64,000 bases of DNA from an uncultured Methanomicrobiales archaeon (GTDB taxonomy: Archaea; Halobacteriota; Methanomicrobia; Methanomicrobiales; Methanospirillaceae): the NCBI GenBank assembly GCA_903832665.1, contig CAILCG010000026.1, positions 1-64,000 on the forward strand, given 5' to 3'. How positions within the stretch are numbered: the first letter of the stretch is position 1; every line of letters begins with the position of its first letter. A program made the translations under genes and the position numbers. The notes beneath the pieces were generated by a model, which saw only the letters and a list, made by a program, of their open reading frames with translations, had not been told where the DNA came from and did no database searches. Positions 43,809-53,929 of the stretch are shown here, piece after piece.

Positions 43809-44748
43809 TGGGGACTGCACCCAGTGCAGCCTTGGTTGCGAGGGGGGTGGGTAGTTGCTCAGGCGCACGCTGGGTGACAACCGTTGTCGTTGTCATGACG
43901 GGCTGGCTAGCAGGCTGGAGCGATACATCGACAGTCTTGATCAGGTCCTCCAGGACCGTAACCTGAGTGGAGTAGGGGCGGTAGCCGTCAGCAGTTACCG
44001 TGATCGTGTGCATGGTGCTCACTGATACATTGGTAAAGAGCGTAGTGCCGGTTCCCGGTCCTGCGTTCCCGCCAACATATTGCCGGCAGTTCGTGGTATC
44101 GAGGCAGACCGTGCTGCCAGTGTGGTCAACGTACACCCTGACCGTACCGGTCGAGGAGGTTAGAGGTGTCCCGATGGGCGTGACGATGGGAGCAACAGTT
44201 GTTGTGGGAGGGTAGAGGGATTGCAGGTTGATGGGGAGGTACGTGGTCTTTGCAAGGTTCACGTACACGGTCGTGAAATAATCCTGGTAGCCACTGGGGC
44301 TCCTGACGGTTATCGTGTGGTAACCCTGGCTCAGGCCCAGGAACTGGGTGCTGCCGGAACCGCTGAACGATCCCACGCCCGTGTGGCACAGGACATTGTC
44401 GAGGCAGACCGTCCCGCTGCCGGGAGTTACGTCAACCTGGAGAACAGTTATGGCAGGATTGAGGTCCAGCGTTGCGTCGACTCTCTGGGTCTGGGCCGAC
44501 ACGACAAAGATCTGGTTGGTCCAGGTTGCGTACCCTTTATTGGTCACCGTGACGGTGTGCCAGGCATTACCAGTAACGGTAAAGATCGTGTCAGTGGTGT
44601 CGCAGTTCACGGTGTCGATGCACGCGACTGCTCCCGATGGGGTCGAGTAGACGGCGATCCTGCCGGGCTCGACAAGCCCCTGGACATGGACCGCGAGAAG
44701 GAGGAGGAGCGCGACCAAGAGCAGGCTTCTGAAATTTTTGATAGGCAT
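43750..44748 (-). CDS. PEGA-like surface protein with disulfide-type repeats
   Basis: The 332-residue exported protein has a signal peptide (about 1-25), three PEGA-like repeats, each with a C-x5-C pair (ACIDTVNCDT, VCLDNVLCHT, VCLDTTNCRQ), a Thr/Pro stalk and a C-terminal helix with basic tail (SRNKQR). The paired cysteines likely form one disulfide per repeat. It is probably an envelope component like the PEGA protein at 32.6 kb, but a distinct subfamily. Confidence 0.85.
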   Translation of the reverse strand: MPIKNFRSLLLVALLLLLAVHVQGLVEPGRIAVYSTPSGAVACIDTVNCDTTDTIFTVTGNAWHTVTVTNKGYATWTNQIFVVSAQTQRVDATLDLNPAITVLQVDVTPGSGTVCLDNVLCHTGVGSFSGSGSTQFLGLSQGYHTITVRSPSGYQDYFTTVYVNLAKTTYLPINLQSLYPPTTTVAPIVTPIGTPLTSSTGTVRVYVDHTGSTVCLDTTNCRQYVGGNAGPGTGTTLFTNVSVSTMHTITVTADGYRPYSTQVTVLEDLIKTVDVSLQPASQPVMTTTTVVTQRAPEQLPTPLATKAALGAVPIIGALALCGAVFLSRNKQR

Positions 44749-44768
44749 GCTGCGAAATGGGAGTGAGG

Positions 44769-45937
44769 GATGATAAGAGTATGGGCGAATGATAGGATTT
44801 GCAAAATGTTTTTTCGGGGATTCTTTCGCGGGGAGAGTGATGCTTTGCCTAACGGGAAATTATCCCGTTGGCCGGGGCAGGATTTTTCAATTTCCCGGGC
44901 TTAAGCCAGCGGTTTGCCGGAAAATTTCCTGCCGGAGCTGGAAAAAAATTTCTATAAGATTTTTTCTGAAAATTTTTTATCCGCTCATCACATTTCGCTG
45001 AAAAAAATTCGCGGCAAAAATTCTCACAAAAATTTCACCATTCACCCTCTATCGAAAACATCAGGATAGTTTTCATGAACTGGGATAAGGTAGAATATAC
45101 GAAATTCACGCCGACATCCAACGTATAACCGATTCAACCCGAGCCTCAAAACAGCCCTTCTTTTCATGCTGACCGTGTTACCCCCCACCCCCAGGGAGTT
45201 TTGCCATCCAAAAGCATCCATTAGGGTTATTTTAGCGCCACGCAAAATGCTCCGTTTGGCCTGAATCACAAGCAAATCTCACATTTAAAAATGCAAAATA
45301 CAATTATCCATTTTTTTGCACATAATTCACGAAAATGATCTCCCAAACCCCTTCATGAATCCAAACTCTCCGACGGAGAAGTGAACTGAGCGGAGTCCGA
45401 TTCCCCTTGGGTCCCGGGCTCGATCAATGATCCTGAAAAGTGAAGTTTCGCCATACGGAAACCCTCGGATGAATAAGAGTATGTTTTGCCCTGCAGTACG
45501 CACTCTCGGGACGCTCTTTCGTTCTCATGTGGCCCCCCCAAAAGCGGCGAGTGGGTTTTTTGGAAATTTTTTGGGAATTGAATTTGCCGGGAGGTGAATA
45601 AAAAAAAGTAACCTGAAAAAAATTCCAGATTTTTCGTTATCACTTAGGAATTTTTTCCCCATCATTTATACCGGAATATTTTTTAAAATATTTTTTCCGG
45701 CCTTTCGGCCCTGTGTCTTAATCGCGACTGCCTGGATCAAAACTTTGGATAACGCGTATCGCATCCACCAACCAGGGTGCCATCAAAAAAAGCATTGCAT
45801 CTTTCGCTCATGCCCGGACGATAATTATCCTGCACCTCAACCCATTCCCATTACCGGCCCGGGTAGCCCGGTAGAAAAATTACCTGGCCGGATCCGGACA
45901 GGAAAAATTTCCTGAAAGATATTCACCAAAAACCGTT
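44769..45937. other. Long non-coding spacer
   Basis: About 1.17 kb. It contains CCGG/GGAAA-rich blocks near 44.86-45.0 and 45.87-45.92 kb resembling repeat C composition. The ORFs are short and of biased composition. No tRNA or known RNA motif was noticed. Confidence 0.45.
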
Positions 45938-46162
45938 TCATTCCCGCAACTTAAGAAACTCATCCGGATCGATCCCCGCCTTCTTCAAAATCGCGAGCAG
46001 AGTACCCGGAGCAAGCTCCGGGTGGCTCGGTACCGTGACGAGCCGGTTTTTCCCAGGGTGGAGCAGGTGATTATGGGTTCCGCTCTGCCGGATGGGCGCA
46101 AAACCAAACAGCCCAAGCAGGTGCACCACTTCATGAGAGGGGAGCAGCGGGATACCGGTCAT
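45938..46162 (-). CDS. hicA: HicA-like toxin (mRNA interferase)
   Basis: The 74-residue dsRBD-like protein matches HicA: GFAPIRQSGTHNHLLHP, where the His of G[ST]H is the catalytic residue, then VTVPSHPELAPGTLLAILKKAGIDPDEF. It overlaps the end of the HicB-like gene by 32 bases. The pair is antitoxin-first, the less common order for HicBA. Confidence 0.88.
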   Translation of the reverse strand: MTGIPLLPSHEVVHLLGLFGFAPIRQSGTHNHLLHPGKNRLVTVPSHPELAPGTLLAILKKAGIDPDEFLKLRE

Positions 46163-46364
46163 GGTCCTTCACCTCAAATTTCAGGTACATCAGGGTATGG
46201 TCGCGGGGCGTGAGCTCTATCCTGAGTTCATACTGCTCCTCAATTCCCCGCTTGAGATTCTTCAGCGCCTCCTCTTTCGATAACCCCTGGTCGGCAAGCG
46301 AGGAGAGCAGGTCAACTGCCACGAAATATTTTCCCTCCCGGTGAACATCAATGAGCGTCTTCAT
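46131..46364 (-). CDS. hicB: HicB-like antitoxin
   Basis: The 77-residue product has the short HicB-like fold MKTLIDVHREGKYFVAVDLLS followed by the conserved helix GLSKEEALKNLKRGIEEQYEL. A C-terminal strand segment replaces the usual DNA-binding tail, so autoregulation may need another factor. The start is ATG 46364; the tracked longer ORF reads through the promoter. Confidence 0.78.
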   Translation of the reverse strand: MKTLIDVHREGKYFVAVDLLSSLADQGLSKEEALKNLKRGIEEQYELRIELTPRDHTLMYLKFEVKDHDRYPAAPLS

Positions 46365-46394
46365 GATCAAGAAGGCTCTATCGGATTTTGGCCT

Positions 46395-46410
46395 GATAAA
46401 AATATGTAAT
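46395..46410 (-). promoter_or_regulatory. TATA box of hicBA
   Basis: ATTACATATTTTTATC on the minus strand, 31-46 bases before the HicB start, implying a short leader. Confidence 0.45.
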
Positions 46411-46485
46411 GAGGATGCGAAAAAGATATGAAAAAATGCAATAAGGATACGGAAAAAAAGCATAGAACCGGAACTCTGCCGACCC

Positions 46486-46740
46486 TCACCGGGAAGAGAA
46501 CCGGTACCCGCCCTCCGGCACCACGATCTCGAACCGGGCACCTTTCCCCGGTTCCCCCGTCTCGGTGATGGTCATTCCCGTTATGGAGAGTATCTCGCGC
46601 GAGAGATAGAGACCAAGACCCGTGTGCCTGCCGTACCCTCGCGTGAACAGCTGCCGTTTGTCCTCCTCACTGATCCCTTCGCCATCGTCCTCCACCGCGA
46701 TGATCGCTCCAGCAGCCCGCGGCCCCGGGAAAGATCCAGC
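46486..46740 (-). pseudogene. C-terminal remnant of a histidine kinase
   Basis: The frame ending at 46486 encodes about 85 residues of a GHKL ATPase: GAIIAVEDDGEGISEEDK (G1), TGLGLYLSREILSITG (G2) and GARFEIVVPEGGYRF. There is no N-box, dimerisation helix or sensor. Upstream frames do not complete it; a polar/helical stretch (MYLTMTSDRDLYPVAD...) precedes it out of frame. It is close to the end of the kinase at 60.4 kb. Likely a decayed gene fragment. Confidence 0.65.
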
Positions 46741-46939
46741 ATCGCAAGATACTCCCCCACGAGGGGCATCGTCCGGTAATAATCACGGGCCCAGAGCATC
46801 ACGAGGGCCGCGGTATCAGCTACCGGGTAAAGATCTCGATCGGAAGTCATGGTCAGGTACATTCCTTCACTGGTATTTTACCGGAGTCTTAAAAAAAACC
46901 CCGCGTTTTCATATCCTGTCGTTACTGTTGAAGGAAATA

Positions 46940-47476
46940 CTACGGGACAACGTACCGGGGATCGAGTTCAGCGGCTCTCCGGTTGCATTCCGCTGCTCGT
47001 TCCGGCTTGCCGGCATCGGCATACGTCACACCCTCCAGGTGCCAGGTACCCGCGTCACCGGGCGAGAGTGCCAAGGCCCGGTCATACGATCGTATCGCTT
47101 CATCATAGCGCTTCAGATTATGAAAGGCAACCCCCTTCGCCACCCATGCTTCGGTAAAATTCTGATCGAGCGCAAGAGCCGCATCGAAATACAGGAGTGA
47201 CTCGTTATACCGGCCATATTGGGTCAGGAGGGTCAGCCCCTGGAGGAACTGCTCTTTTGCTTCGGGAGAGGATGAGGAGATCCCGTTGCGTTCGAACGCA
47301 ACAGCCACGGAAGTGCCCCCGTACTGGACCCGCGATTCTCCGGAAAACGAAGGAGGTGGACTCATCGCCGGCGATGCAGATTCAGCCGGGATGAGGCAGC
47401 CGCTGGCAAGGCAGGTAGCTACGATCAGGATGCAGGTGAAGATGATCCGGGTGCCGGTAACGATGATCCGGTTCAT
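46940..47476 (-). CDS. TPR-repeat lipoprotein
   Basis: The product of about 178 residues has a lipobox (ATCLASGC) after a signal helix. Two to three TPRs follow (RYNESLLYFDAALALDQNFTEA, RYDEAIRSYDRALALSPG, KPERAAECNRRAAELDP). ATG 47476 is 10 bases after the upstream lipoprotein stop. It is probably an envelope protein-protein interaction platform. Confidence 0.78.
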   Translation of the reverse strand: MNRIIVTGTRIIFTCILIVATCLASGCLIPAESASPAMSPPPSFSGESRVQYGGTSVAVAFERNGISSSSPEAKEQFLQGLTLLTQYGRYNESLLYFDAALALDQNFTEAWVAKGVAFHNLKRYDEAIRSYDRALALSPGDAGTWHLEGVTYADAGKPERAAECNRRAAELDPRYVVP

Positions 47477-47486
47477 GCGGGAGTAC

Positions 47487-47873
47487 TCAGGTGTGCGGAA
47501 CATTGGTTGTGGTCACCCGGTAGGTGTAATCGTACTGGCAGTTGAGATTGCCAAACTCGGCAATGGACATCTGTACCTTCTCCTTCTGGAGCGGGTCGAG
47601 CCGGGGAATCGTAAAGGTTTTTGTCATCCCGTGACAGTAGCTAGCAGCGGGAACCAGGGTAATATCCACGGCAAGGTTTTCAACCGTGCGATTGGTTGGG
47701 TTGGCCACGGAAAAACTTCCGGTATACACATCAAAATTCCCCACCGCGTCGGATAAAAAACCGCCCGAATCCAGACCTGTGACCGTGATGTCGTCATTAC
47801 GGGTCGAAGAAACGCAGCCGCTGGCAAGGAGCAGGAGAATAATGATGGGGAATGTCCAGCCGGTGCGTTTCAT
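47487..47873 (-). CDS. Small lipoprotein of unknown function
   Basis: The 128-residue product has lipobox LLLASGC (about residues 16-20) and a beta-rich domain with two cysteines (ASYCHG, NLNCQY) and SFSVANPTNRTVENLAVDITL, reminiscent of a FxLYD/CARDB-type sandwich. ATG 47873 replaces the longer tracked start, since the signal peptide begins there. It is the first gene of a two-gene unit with the TPR lipoprotein. Confidence 0.75.
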   Translation of the reverse strand: MKRTGWTFPIIILLLLASGCVSSTRNDDITVTGLDSGGFLSDAVGNFDVYTGSFSVANPTNRTVENLAVDITLVPAASYCHGMTKTFTIPRLDPLQKEKVQMSIAEFGNLNCQYDYTYRVTTTNVPHT

Positions 47874-49269
47874 GGTGCCAGATCCAATGTTTGATCGTTC
47901 TCCCCTCATATGCTTTACCGCCATGGCGCTGTGGTTAAGTGTGGATGCGGAGACATCGATCGTGGTCACGGCAATGAGAGAAAAAATGCAGCGAACGGGC
48001 AAAAAAATGTGAACGGGGGATAAACCTGCGATCCCGGCAAATTTCAACACCGGATTCGGGCTGTTGCAATACGTGACGGCCGTGGTGCCGGATCAATCCG
48101 GTTTCCGGGTCCGGTTCCTCCCGAGGATGTTAAAAGATACCTCGAAAAACACCTGGTGTCGCCCGGTACGCGTTGAGCCGGGCGGGGATCCCGCGGGAAA
48201 AATCCGGCTTCGTGGGATGTCTTACACCGGATGAGAAGATGGACCGGAGTTAGTGGACCCTCGGGATAGGCCAAATGGTTCTTTTGGAATCGGTCCTGGT
48301 TTTTTTAAACCGCGTGTACTATGCTACAAAAAACCGGGAAAAATTTTTTGGATAAAAATTATTTTTTTAACTATCAATAGTGCCGGCTCAGCCGTGAGAT
48401 GGAGGCGAAGTGCTACGCCCAGGTTGTAAGTATTTCCGGGATCGGGAACAGCTCTGGTTCGTGGGGGAGTCTCCAGCCGGCCCCTTCTTTGACCCAGCCA
48501 CGTCCCCAACTTCATTTCCTCCCCACTTCAGCCAGTGTAACATGGCTAAATATGACCTCCCCCATTCCCGCCGGATAACGTCCAATTATTCCGGCCCGGT
48601 TCCCGTGTTTTTGGGAATTATGACCTCTGGATCCCGGGGGGTGAGGGAAAAGAGGTACAACCGGGCATTTTACGGGCTCCGTTGTACCAGTTTTCCCACG
48701 GGGGAGTTTGAAGGGAAGAAAATCCATTCCTCCGACGATGATTCCCCGCCAGGATTCAGGAGCAGGTACCGGCAGCCCGGGGCTTTCTCGTGCTGCACCG
48801 GCAGCAGGAAATCCCGGCAGAAAAAAATTCCCCCAGACCGGTTACGATTGAATCAGGCGCGAGAGATCTCCCGGACCGGAAACAAATCGCTTAAAAAAAT
48901 TCCCGTAACTATTCACAAAAAATCCGCTATAAAAAAAATTGAAAAATTTCCCGGCCGGCTCACGCGAAGCGCCGGTCCTGAGCACGACCGTTTCCCTCGC
49001 GGTCGATCCCGGTCAACGAGCCTAACATCTTCATGAGGAAACACCAGGTGCCGTGCCGGGACCGGAGCCAGAGCCCAGCCGGAATGACGGCATTGCGGGC
49101 AATGATGCGGCGCGGCGTGATCCCATCAGTGAAATTCCCCGCCCATCTGCCGGAATGTCGGGATTGCTCCGTTTCAGCCTGCACATTTCAGCAGCAGGAT
49201 CACCGGGTTGAAGGAAGGTCCGGCCGGGCATAATCCAGATAAGCGTGGAGAATAAACCTGTTAGTACTC
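47874..49269. other. Long non-coding spacer
   Basis: About 1.4 kb. The tracked plus-strand 208-codon ORF (48410-49036) is Ser/Arg/Pro-rich and lacks domain features; I reject it. CCGG/GGAAA-rich DNA occurs near 48.84-48.96 kb. A strong TATA-like AAAAATTATTTTTTTAAC lies near 48355. No RNA gene was recognised. Confidence 0.45.
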
Positions 49270-49914
49270 ATGAAGATGCTTCGGACCCCCATCCCGAATG
49301 CTCACCTGGCGATACTGGAAGACTGCGACCCGGCGGAGCTACTGGGCAGATTCGAGTACTGCCTTAAGACGGGCTCAAAAAAGACCGAGTACGGGTTGCT
49401 GGCAGATGCATGGGGCAAACTCTTTTCAGACCTGTACCTGACCCCGGAGGAGCTGGTGGATGAGATGAGCCACGGCAAGCACCGGCTTAGCGGGGACCAG
49501 GAATCCATGCTCCGGGAGTTCGTCCGGGCGGACTGTGCGAACGTGGGCTCGTTTGTTGTGAAAGTGATAAAAAACGGCGGGAAGATCGATCGTGCGGCCC
49601 TGATCATGCTCGCTGACCTGGAGGATCTCGCTGGTATCGAGTACAACGGCATGACGGCAATTCACCTGCTGGTCGATGCCTGCGACAAAAAAATACGACC
49701 AACCCTCATCAGAAAGATGGGAAAACGGCTGCTCTCCCAGGTCTATGACCGGCGCGGGATACCCAAGATCTTCCTTATCTTCAGCCTGGTCGACATCTAC
49801 GGGGATGACCTTGATGCCATCGCGGGGATCTTTTCAAATGACGAGCTCAGGAATATCATGAGCAGGACCGGGAACAATGCCCTCGACGTTTTACGCATGT
49901 GGCCGCATTGCTAA
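49270..49914 (+). CDS. Conserved-looking helical protein of unknown function
   Basis: The 214-residue soluble protein has no signal peptide. The C-terminal half (YNGMTAIHLLVDACDKKIRPTLI ... YDRRGIPKIFLIFSLVDIYGDDL) looks like a compact helical-repeat domain similar to uncharacterised proteins near signalling genes in methanogens and Geobacter (recalled, unverified). No motif indicates catalysis. Its promoter should lie in the preceding spacer. Confidence 0.78.
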   Translation: MKMLRTPIPNAHLAILEDCDPAELLGRFEYCLKTGSKKTEYGLLADAWGKLFSDLYLTPEELVDEMSHGKHRLSGDQESMLREFVRADCANVGSFVVKVIKNGGKIDRAALIMLADLEDLAGIEYNGMTAIHLLVDACDKKIRPTLIRKMGKRLLSQVYDRRGIPKIFLIFSLVDIYGDDLDAIAGIFSNDELRNIMSRTGNNALDVLRMWPHC

Positions 49915-50220
49915 AACGGCACCCGCCCCTGGAGCGCAACGCGTTCTATATCCCGGCCGCAAAAGATACGAAAAAAGAAGGATCCGAAGCCCCTGTCAGG
50001 ATCGAGAAGGCAACCGGTCTTAACAAAAATAACGGGACGCAGTAATCCTGGAACCTTGGAGCCTGGGGCATATATCCGGCATACCGGAAATCTTTGGAAA
50101 ATACGTTTTTTCATTTCCCTATCTGGGGACTGATGACCACCGGAATTATTCAGCCGGCCATGGGGGAGAAAAACAGGGGCAGGGAATGATCGGTCACAGG
50201 GGAAAAATCATCCGGTCTTT
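49915..50220. other. Spacer without a recognised gene
   Basis: About 305 bases between convergent genes. Nothing was recognised. Confidence 0.35.
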
Positions 50221-50667
50221 TCAGAGTTGCCACTTGCCGCTCTGGTTGATCTTCCCCAGGCCGCGGCACCGGTTGAAGTACGTCTCGCCCCAGATCCATG
50301 GCTGGTAGGTACAGCACATATCGGGTTTCACCAGGTGAATACCACAGAGGTACCGCTCTTTGGTTACGCGGCGCAGGAACGGACAGACCGCCACGTAGTC
50401 ACCGGTATCGGGATTGCGCATCTCGACCGAGACCACATTCCCGAGATCTTCGGGTTTGAGATCGGCACAGTTTATGGGTCCGCTCTTCTCCATGCAGGCG
50501 ATAAAGCAGCGCAGGATATCGGTCCGACCCTGTTCCATCCAGACGTACACATTCGGGACCGTTGGCGTAATATTGGGGCCAAACATCCGGCAGCACAGCC
50601 CGCACTGCTCACACGGTTCATCTTCAGGTATCAACTCATCCATCGCGTTCCTGATCCACGTTTGCAT
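50221..50667 (-). CDS. YkgJ-family cysteine cluster protein
   Basis: The 148-residue protein carries the YkgJ/UPF0153-type zinc or Fe-S cysteines: CEQCGLCC near the start, then CADL, CPFL, CGIH, MCCTYQPW and RCRG. Members are thought to be metal-cluster proteins of unclear function. GGTGA abuts ATG 50667; an in-frame ATG at 50643 is an alternative start. Confidence 0.85.
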   Translation of the reverse strand: MQTWIRNAMDELIPEDEPCEQCGLCCRMFGPNITPTVPNVYVWMEQGRTDILRCFIACMEKSGPINCADLKPEDLGNVVSVEMRNPDTGDYVAVCPFLRRVTKERYLCGIHLVKPDMCCTYQPWIWGETYFNRCRGLGKINQSGKWQL

Positions 50668-50753
50668 TCACCGGGGGATATTTTTGCCGATTCAAAGAGC
50701 TAACTCCCGGGGCCGTAACCTCCTGCCAATATAAGCAGGGAAAATTTCCAAGG

Positions 50754-52178
50754 TTATGTGCTCTCCGGAACTTCCCTGGTCTTCCACAGGATGTAGATAA
50801 CTACAAGACAGAGGAGAAAGGATGTGAGATAAACTGCCTGGTACCCAAGTCTCGAAAGTTCCGGTGTAAGCCGGGGTACCAGCGGGGTTCCGTCCCGGGG
50901 AATCCCGGCAGCATACATCCGGAAGGCAAAGACCGACTGGAAAACGACGATCCCAAAGACAAATCCGACGTACCGGATCATCATCATCACCCCGGAACCG
51001 TTCCCGACCGCACCTTCGGGACAGTGGTTCATGATAAGCTTCCCGTTCGGGCCAAAGAAGGCCGACGTAGATACCCGGGTGACAAGCATCCCGATGATGA
51101 TAACCACAAGAATTGTTGTCGGGTTGTAGGTTACAAAAACGAGGAATCCGGCTGCCGCGACCGCAACGGCGATCATCGAGATCCTTCTGGTACCATAACG
51201 GTCTGCAAGGTTTCCCGCGAGCGGAGCTACGATGAAAGAGAGGAGTGCCGGCACGGTCATGATCATCCCTGACGTGAACGTGTCGAGATGATGAGAGTTG
51301 AGGAGATAGAGGGGCATCAGGTACGTGACACCGGAGAAGAGTAGCGTTACGATAAAACTGGCTGCAAGTCCTGACCGGAAGTCCGGGTCTTTGATGAGGG
51401 CCGGGCTGATGAGCGGATCCGGGTTCCGTTTTTCGAGCTGCCAGAAGATAAGGCCCAGCAGGACTCCCGCAACAAAGAGCGAGATAAGCATGAGGTCCGG
51501 AGTACCGGGAACCTGGAAGAGGGAGAAGGCGAGAAGGATGCAGAGTGTTGCAAGGATAAAGGCTGCCACCCCGGAAAACTGCAGGGGTTTTTGCACAGCG
51601 GGGAGCTCCTGCCAGGGGAGAGCATGCCAGCTGAGGAGCAGGGCGATGCCTACAACCGGGAGGTTTAAGAAAAAGATCCACTGCCAGCTCGCATACTGGG
51701 TGATAAACCCGCCTACCCCGGGGCCGAGAGCGAAACCAATAGCGGAAAGAGCGATAAGATAGCCCAGCGACTTCCCCCGGGTGGATTCCGGGAGGAACCC
51801 GGTAATTATTGCCGGCCCGATTGCAGAGAACATGGCAGCGCCGGTTGCCTGGAGGATGCGCGAACCTATCAGGAAATAGATATCCGGCGCAATTCCGCAG
51901 AGGAACGAACCTATACCAAAGACCACAAGACCGGTTATGAAAAGCGGGTGGAACCCGTACCGGTCGCCAAGTTTTCCCATGAACAGGATAAGGGCGGAGG
52001 TGGTGAGCATGTACGCGAGAATGACCAGTGAACCCATCCCCACGGATACCTGAAATGACTTTATGATGGTCGGGTTTGCGATATTTACAATGCTCATGTC
52101 CAGCGCACCCAGCAGTGAGGCCAGGCAGACAGATGCAAGAATAAGGCGCTGGCCAGTAACCGTACGCGGATCGGCCAA
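50754..52178 (-). CDS. MFS drug/H+ antiporter, DHA2 (EmrB/QacA) family
   Basis: The 474-residue membrane protein has 14 predicted helices. It shows the MFS signatures LGALDMSIVNIANPTI (helix 1), GKLGDRYGFHPLFITG (loop 2-3), SRILQATGAAM (antiporter motif) and GYLIALSAIGFALGPGVGG. It likely exports toxic small molecules with proton exchange. The start is uncertain: TTG 52178 is the earliest in frame. The 512-codon ORF on the same strand is its out-of-frame shadow. Confidence 0.93.
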   Translation of the reverse strand: MADPRTVTGQRLILASVCLASLLGALDMSIVNIANPTIIKSFQVSVGMGSLVILAYMLTTSALILFMGKLGDRYGFHPLFITGLVVFGIGSFLCGIAPDIYFLIGSRILQATGAAMFSAIGPAIITGFLPESTRGKSLGYLIALSAIGFALGPGVGGFITQYASWQWIFFLNLPVVGIALLLSWHALPWQELPAVQKPLQFSGVAAFILATLCILLAFSLFQVPGTPDLMLISLFVAGVLLGLIFWQLEKRNPDPLISPALIKDPDFRSGLAASFIVTLLFSGVTYLMPLYLLNSHHLDTFTSGMIMTVPALLSFIVAPLAGNLADRYGTRRISMIAVAVAAAGFLVFVTYNPTTILVVIIIGMLVTRVSTSAFFGPNGKLIMNHCPEGAVGNGSGVMMMIRYVGFVFGIVVFQSVFAFRMYAAGIPRDGTPLVPRLTPELSRLGYQAVYLTSFLLCLVVIYILWKTREVPEST

Positions 52179-52401
52179 GAGAAATTTTCCGGGGAGAGCA
52201 GGTAATTGAATCAGGGTTAGTACCGGTCATTTTTCCGGGTTAAAAAGGTGACCTGACGAAAACCTAAAAATCCATCATGAACCTGAAGGTCCCACATTTT
52301 TTAATGGGATGCGGGTACTTTTTTTAAAAATTTGTGTGCCGTGGTTTTTTTGTGCCAGCAGGGTATTGCAGGCACAAAAAAGGTACAAGAAAAAGTAACG
52401 T

Positions 52402-53929
52402 CTAATTCCCGCCCACAATGATGGGGGTAACGTTGATGTCGAGATACCGGGGCTGCTTCCGGGTGTAATTCGGCCAGGTGATATCCATCCCGCCGTTCGG
52501 GTTTGCGGTCTTTGCAAACCGGGTCCAGAGATCCACCACATTCGAAGATACCGCAGGCACCGCCGGGACCGGCACGCCGAACAAGAGGAGCGCCTCGCTG
52601 CCGTGGAATGCCCCGTTGGGCTGGCCGGGCAGGACATAGCTGTACCGGTACACGTACGTGTCCGGGCTGATATCTCCCATGGAGGTTGCGGCAAATTTCA
52701 CCGAGTCGGAGAAGTCGTAGTCCGTCATGATCTGCGCCAGGCGGAGCTGGACTTCAGCAGTCGAATTGGCCGGATATTTCGCAAAGACTGCGTTTGCATC
52801 CTCATTGAACCGCCCCTTGAGAAAGGCCCGGTACTCTGTGACGGTCATGTTGGCGTTCGCAGAGAGGGTGGTCCCGTCATTGGCATTGTTCCCGATCATG
52901 AAGGGGACCGGGTTCTCCTTATGGAGAAGGTACAGGTTAGCCAGGGTGTCGGGGAGGATCCACCCGTCAATCGTGGGCTCGAACTGGACGGTGTGTGTAG
53001 TCCAGAACCCGGCTCCCGGTGATGGTGTTGCATTGATCAGGGTTTCGGGAGACAGGAGCCGCATCCTTGCGATCGCATCCGGGCCTGAATACCCGAGGCT
53101 TGCTGCATAGTTCATACCAAACTGTTCGGCATATGTTTTCGGATGGGTGGCATCGATGATCGCACCATTGGCCCAAAAGGGACCGCTCTCGACAATGGCC
53201 TGCTGGTAGAGCCCTGTGCTCGTCGGGCTGGCGACGTGGACAAGCACACTCTCTGCTCCTGCCGACTGCCCGAAGATGGTCACCCGGGACGGGTCGCCGC
53301 TAAATGCCCCGATATTCTTCTGGACCCATTTGAGGGCTGCCTGCTGATCCATGATCCCGTAATTGCCCGAGGCATTGTGCGGGGACTCGTTATCGAGCTG
53401 GGGGTGGGCGAGGAAACCGAGGGCTCCGAGCCGGTAATTTGGCGTGACAACGATGACACCATTCTGTGCGAGCGTGGTCCCGTTGTAGAACGGAATGGAT
53501 CCGGCAACATTGGCAAATCCCCCGCCATAGAAAAAGACCATGACCGGCAGTTTTTCATCGGAAGATTTTGCCGGGGTCCAGACATTGAGGTACAGGCAGT
53601 CCTCGCTCATGTTCAGGGGCGCCGTCGGCTCCGGCTGGGGACAGGTTGCTGAATACTGTTTTGTCTCCTTTACCCCATCCCAGGGTCTGACCGTTGCCGG
53701 CGGTCTCCAGCGCAGGTCACCGGTTGGGGGGGGCCGCAAACGGGATCCCGTGGTAGACCATGAGGTCGCCCTGTTGTAATCCGGAAACCAGACCGGCATC
53801 TGTCTTCACGATAAAGGATGTATTCGCTGTGCCGGGTACCGATCCCTTCTCGGTACATCCTGCCAGGCACGAAAAACCGATGAGCAGGCAGAGTACCAGC
53901 ACGCAACTTGTGAGCTTACCTGTTTGCAT
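52402..53929 (-). pseudogene. Carboxylesterase lipoprotein, frameshifted at a C8 tract
   Basis: Two frames make one exported type-B carboxylesterase of about 508 residues. The first (ATG 53929) has lipobox FSCLAGC and reaches YHGIPFAAPP. The second continues PPTGDLRWRPP and has the oxyanion region MVFFYGGGF, the nucleophile GQSAGAES, the acid region and catalytic His (FHGSEALLLFG). They meet at a run of eight C (coding strand, 53724-53740) where seven would restore the frame. Expected role: hydrolysis of carboxyl esters outside the membrane. The lesion could be an error or phase variation. Confidence 0.9.

Noticed and set aside
48410-49036. 208-codon plus-strand ORF
   Set aside because: Ser/Arg/Pro-rich with no domain, no ribosome site, and running through CCGG-rich spacer DNA.
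50692-52230. 512-codon minus-strand ORF
   Set aside because: It is the out-of-frame shadow of the MFS exporter (50754-52178): Arg/Pro/Cys-rich, no hydrophobic periodicity.
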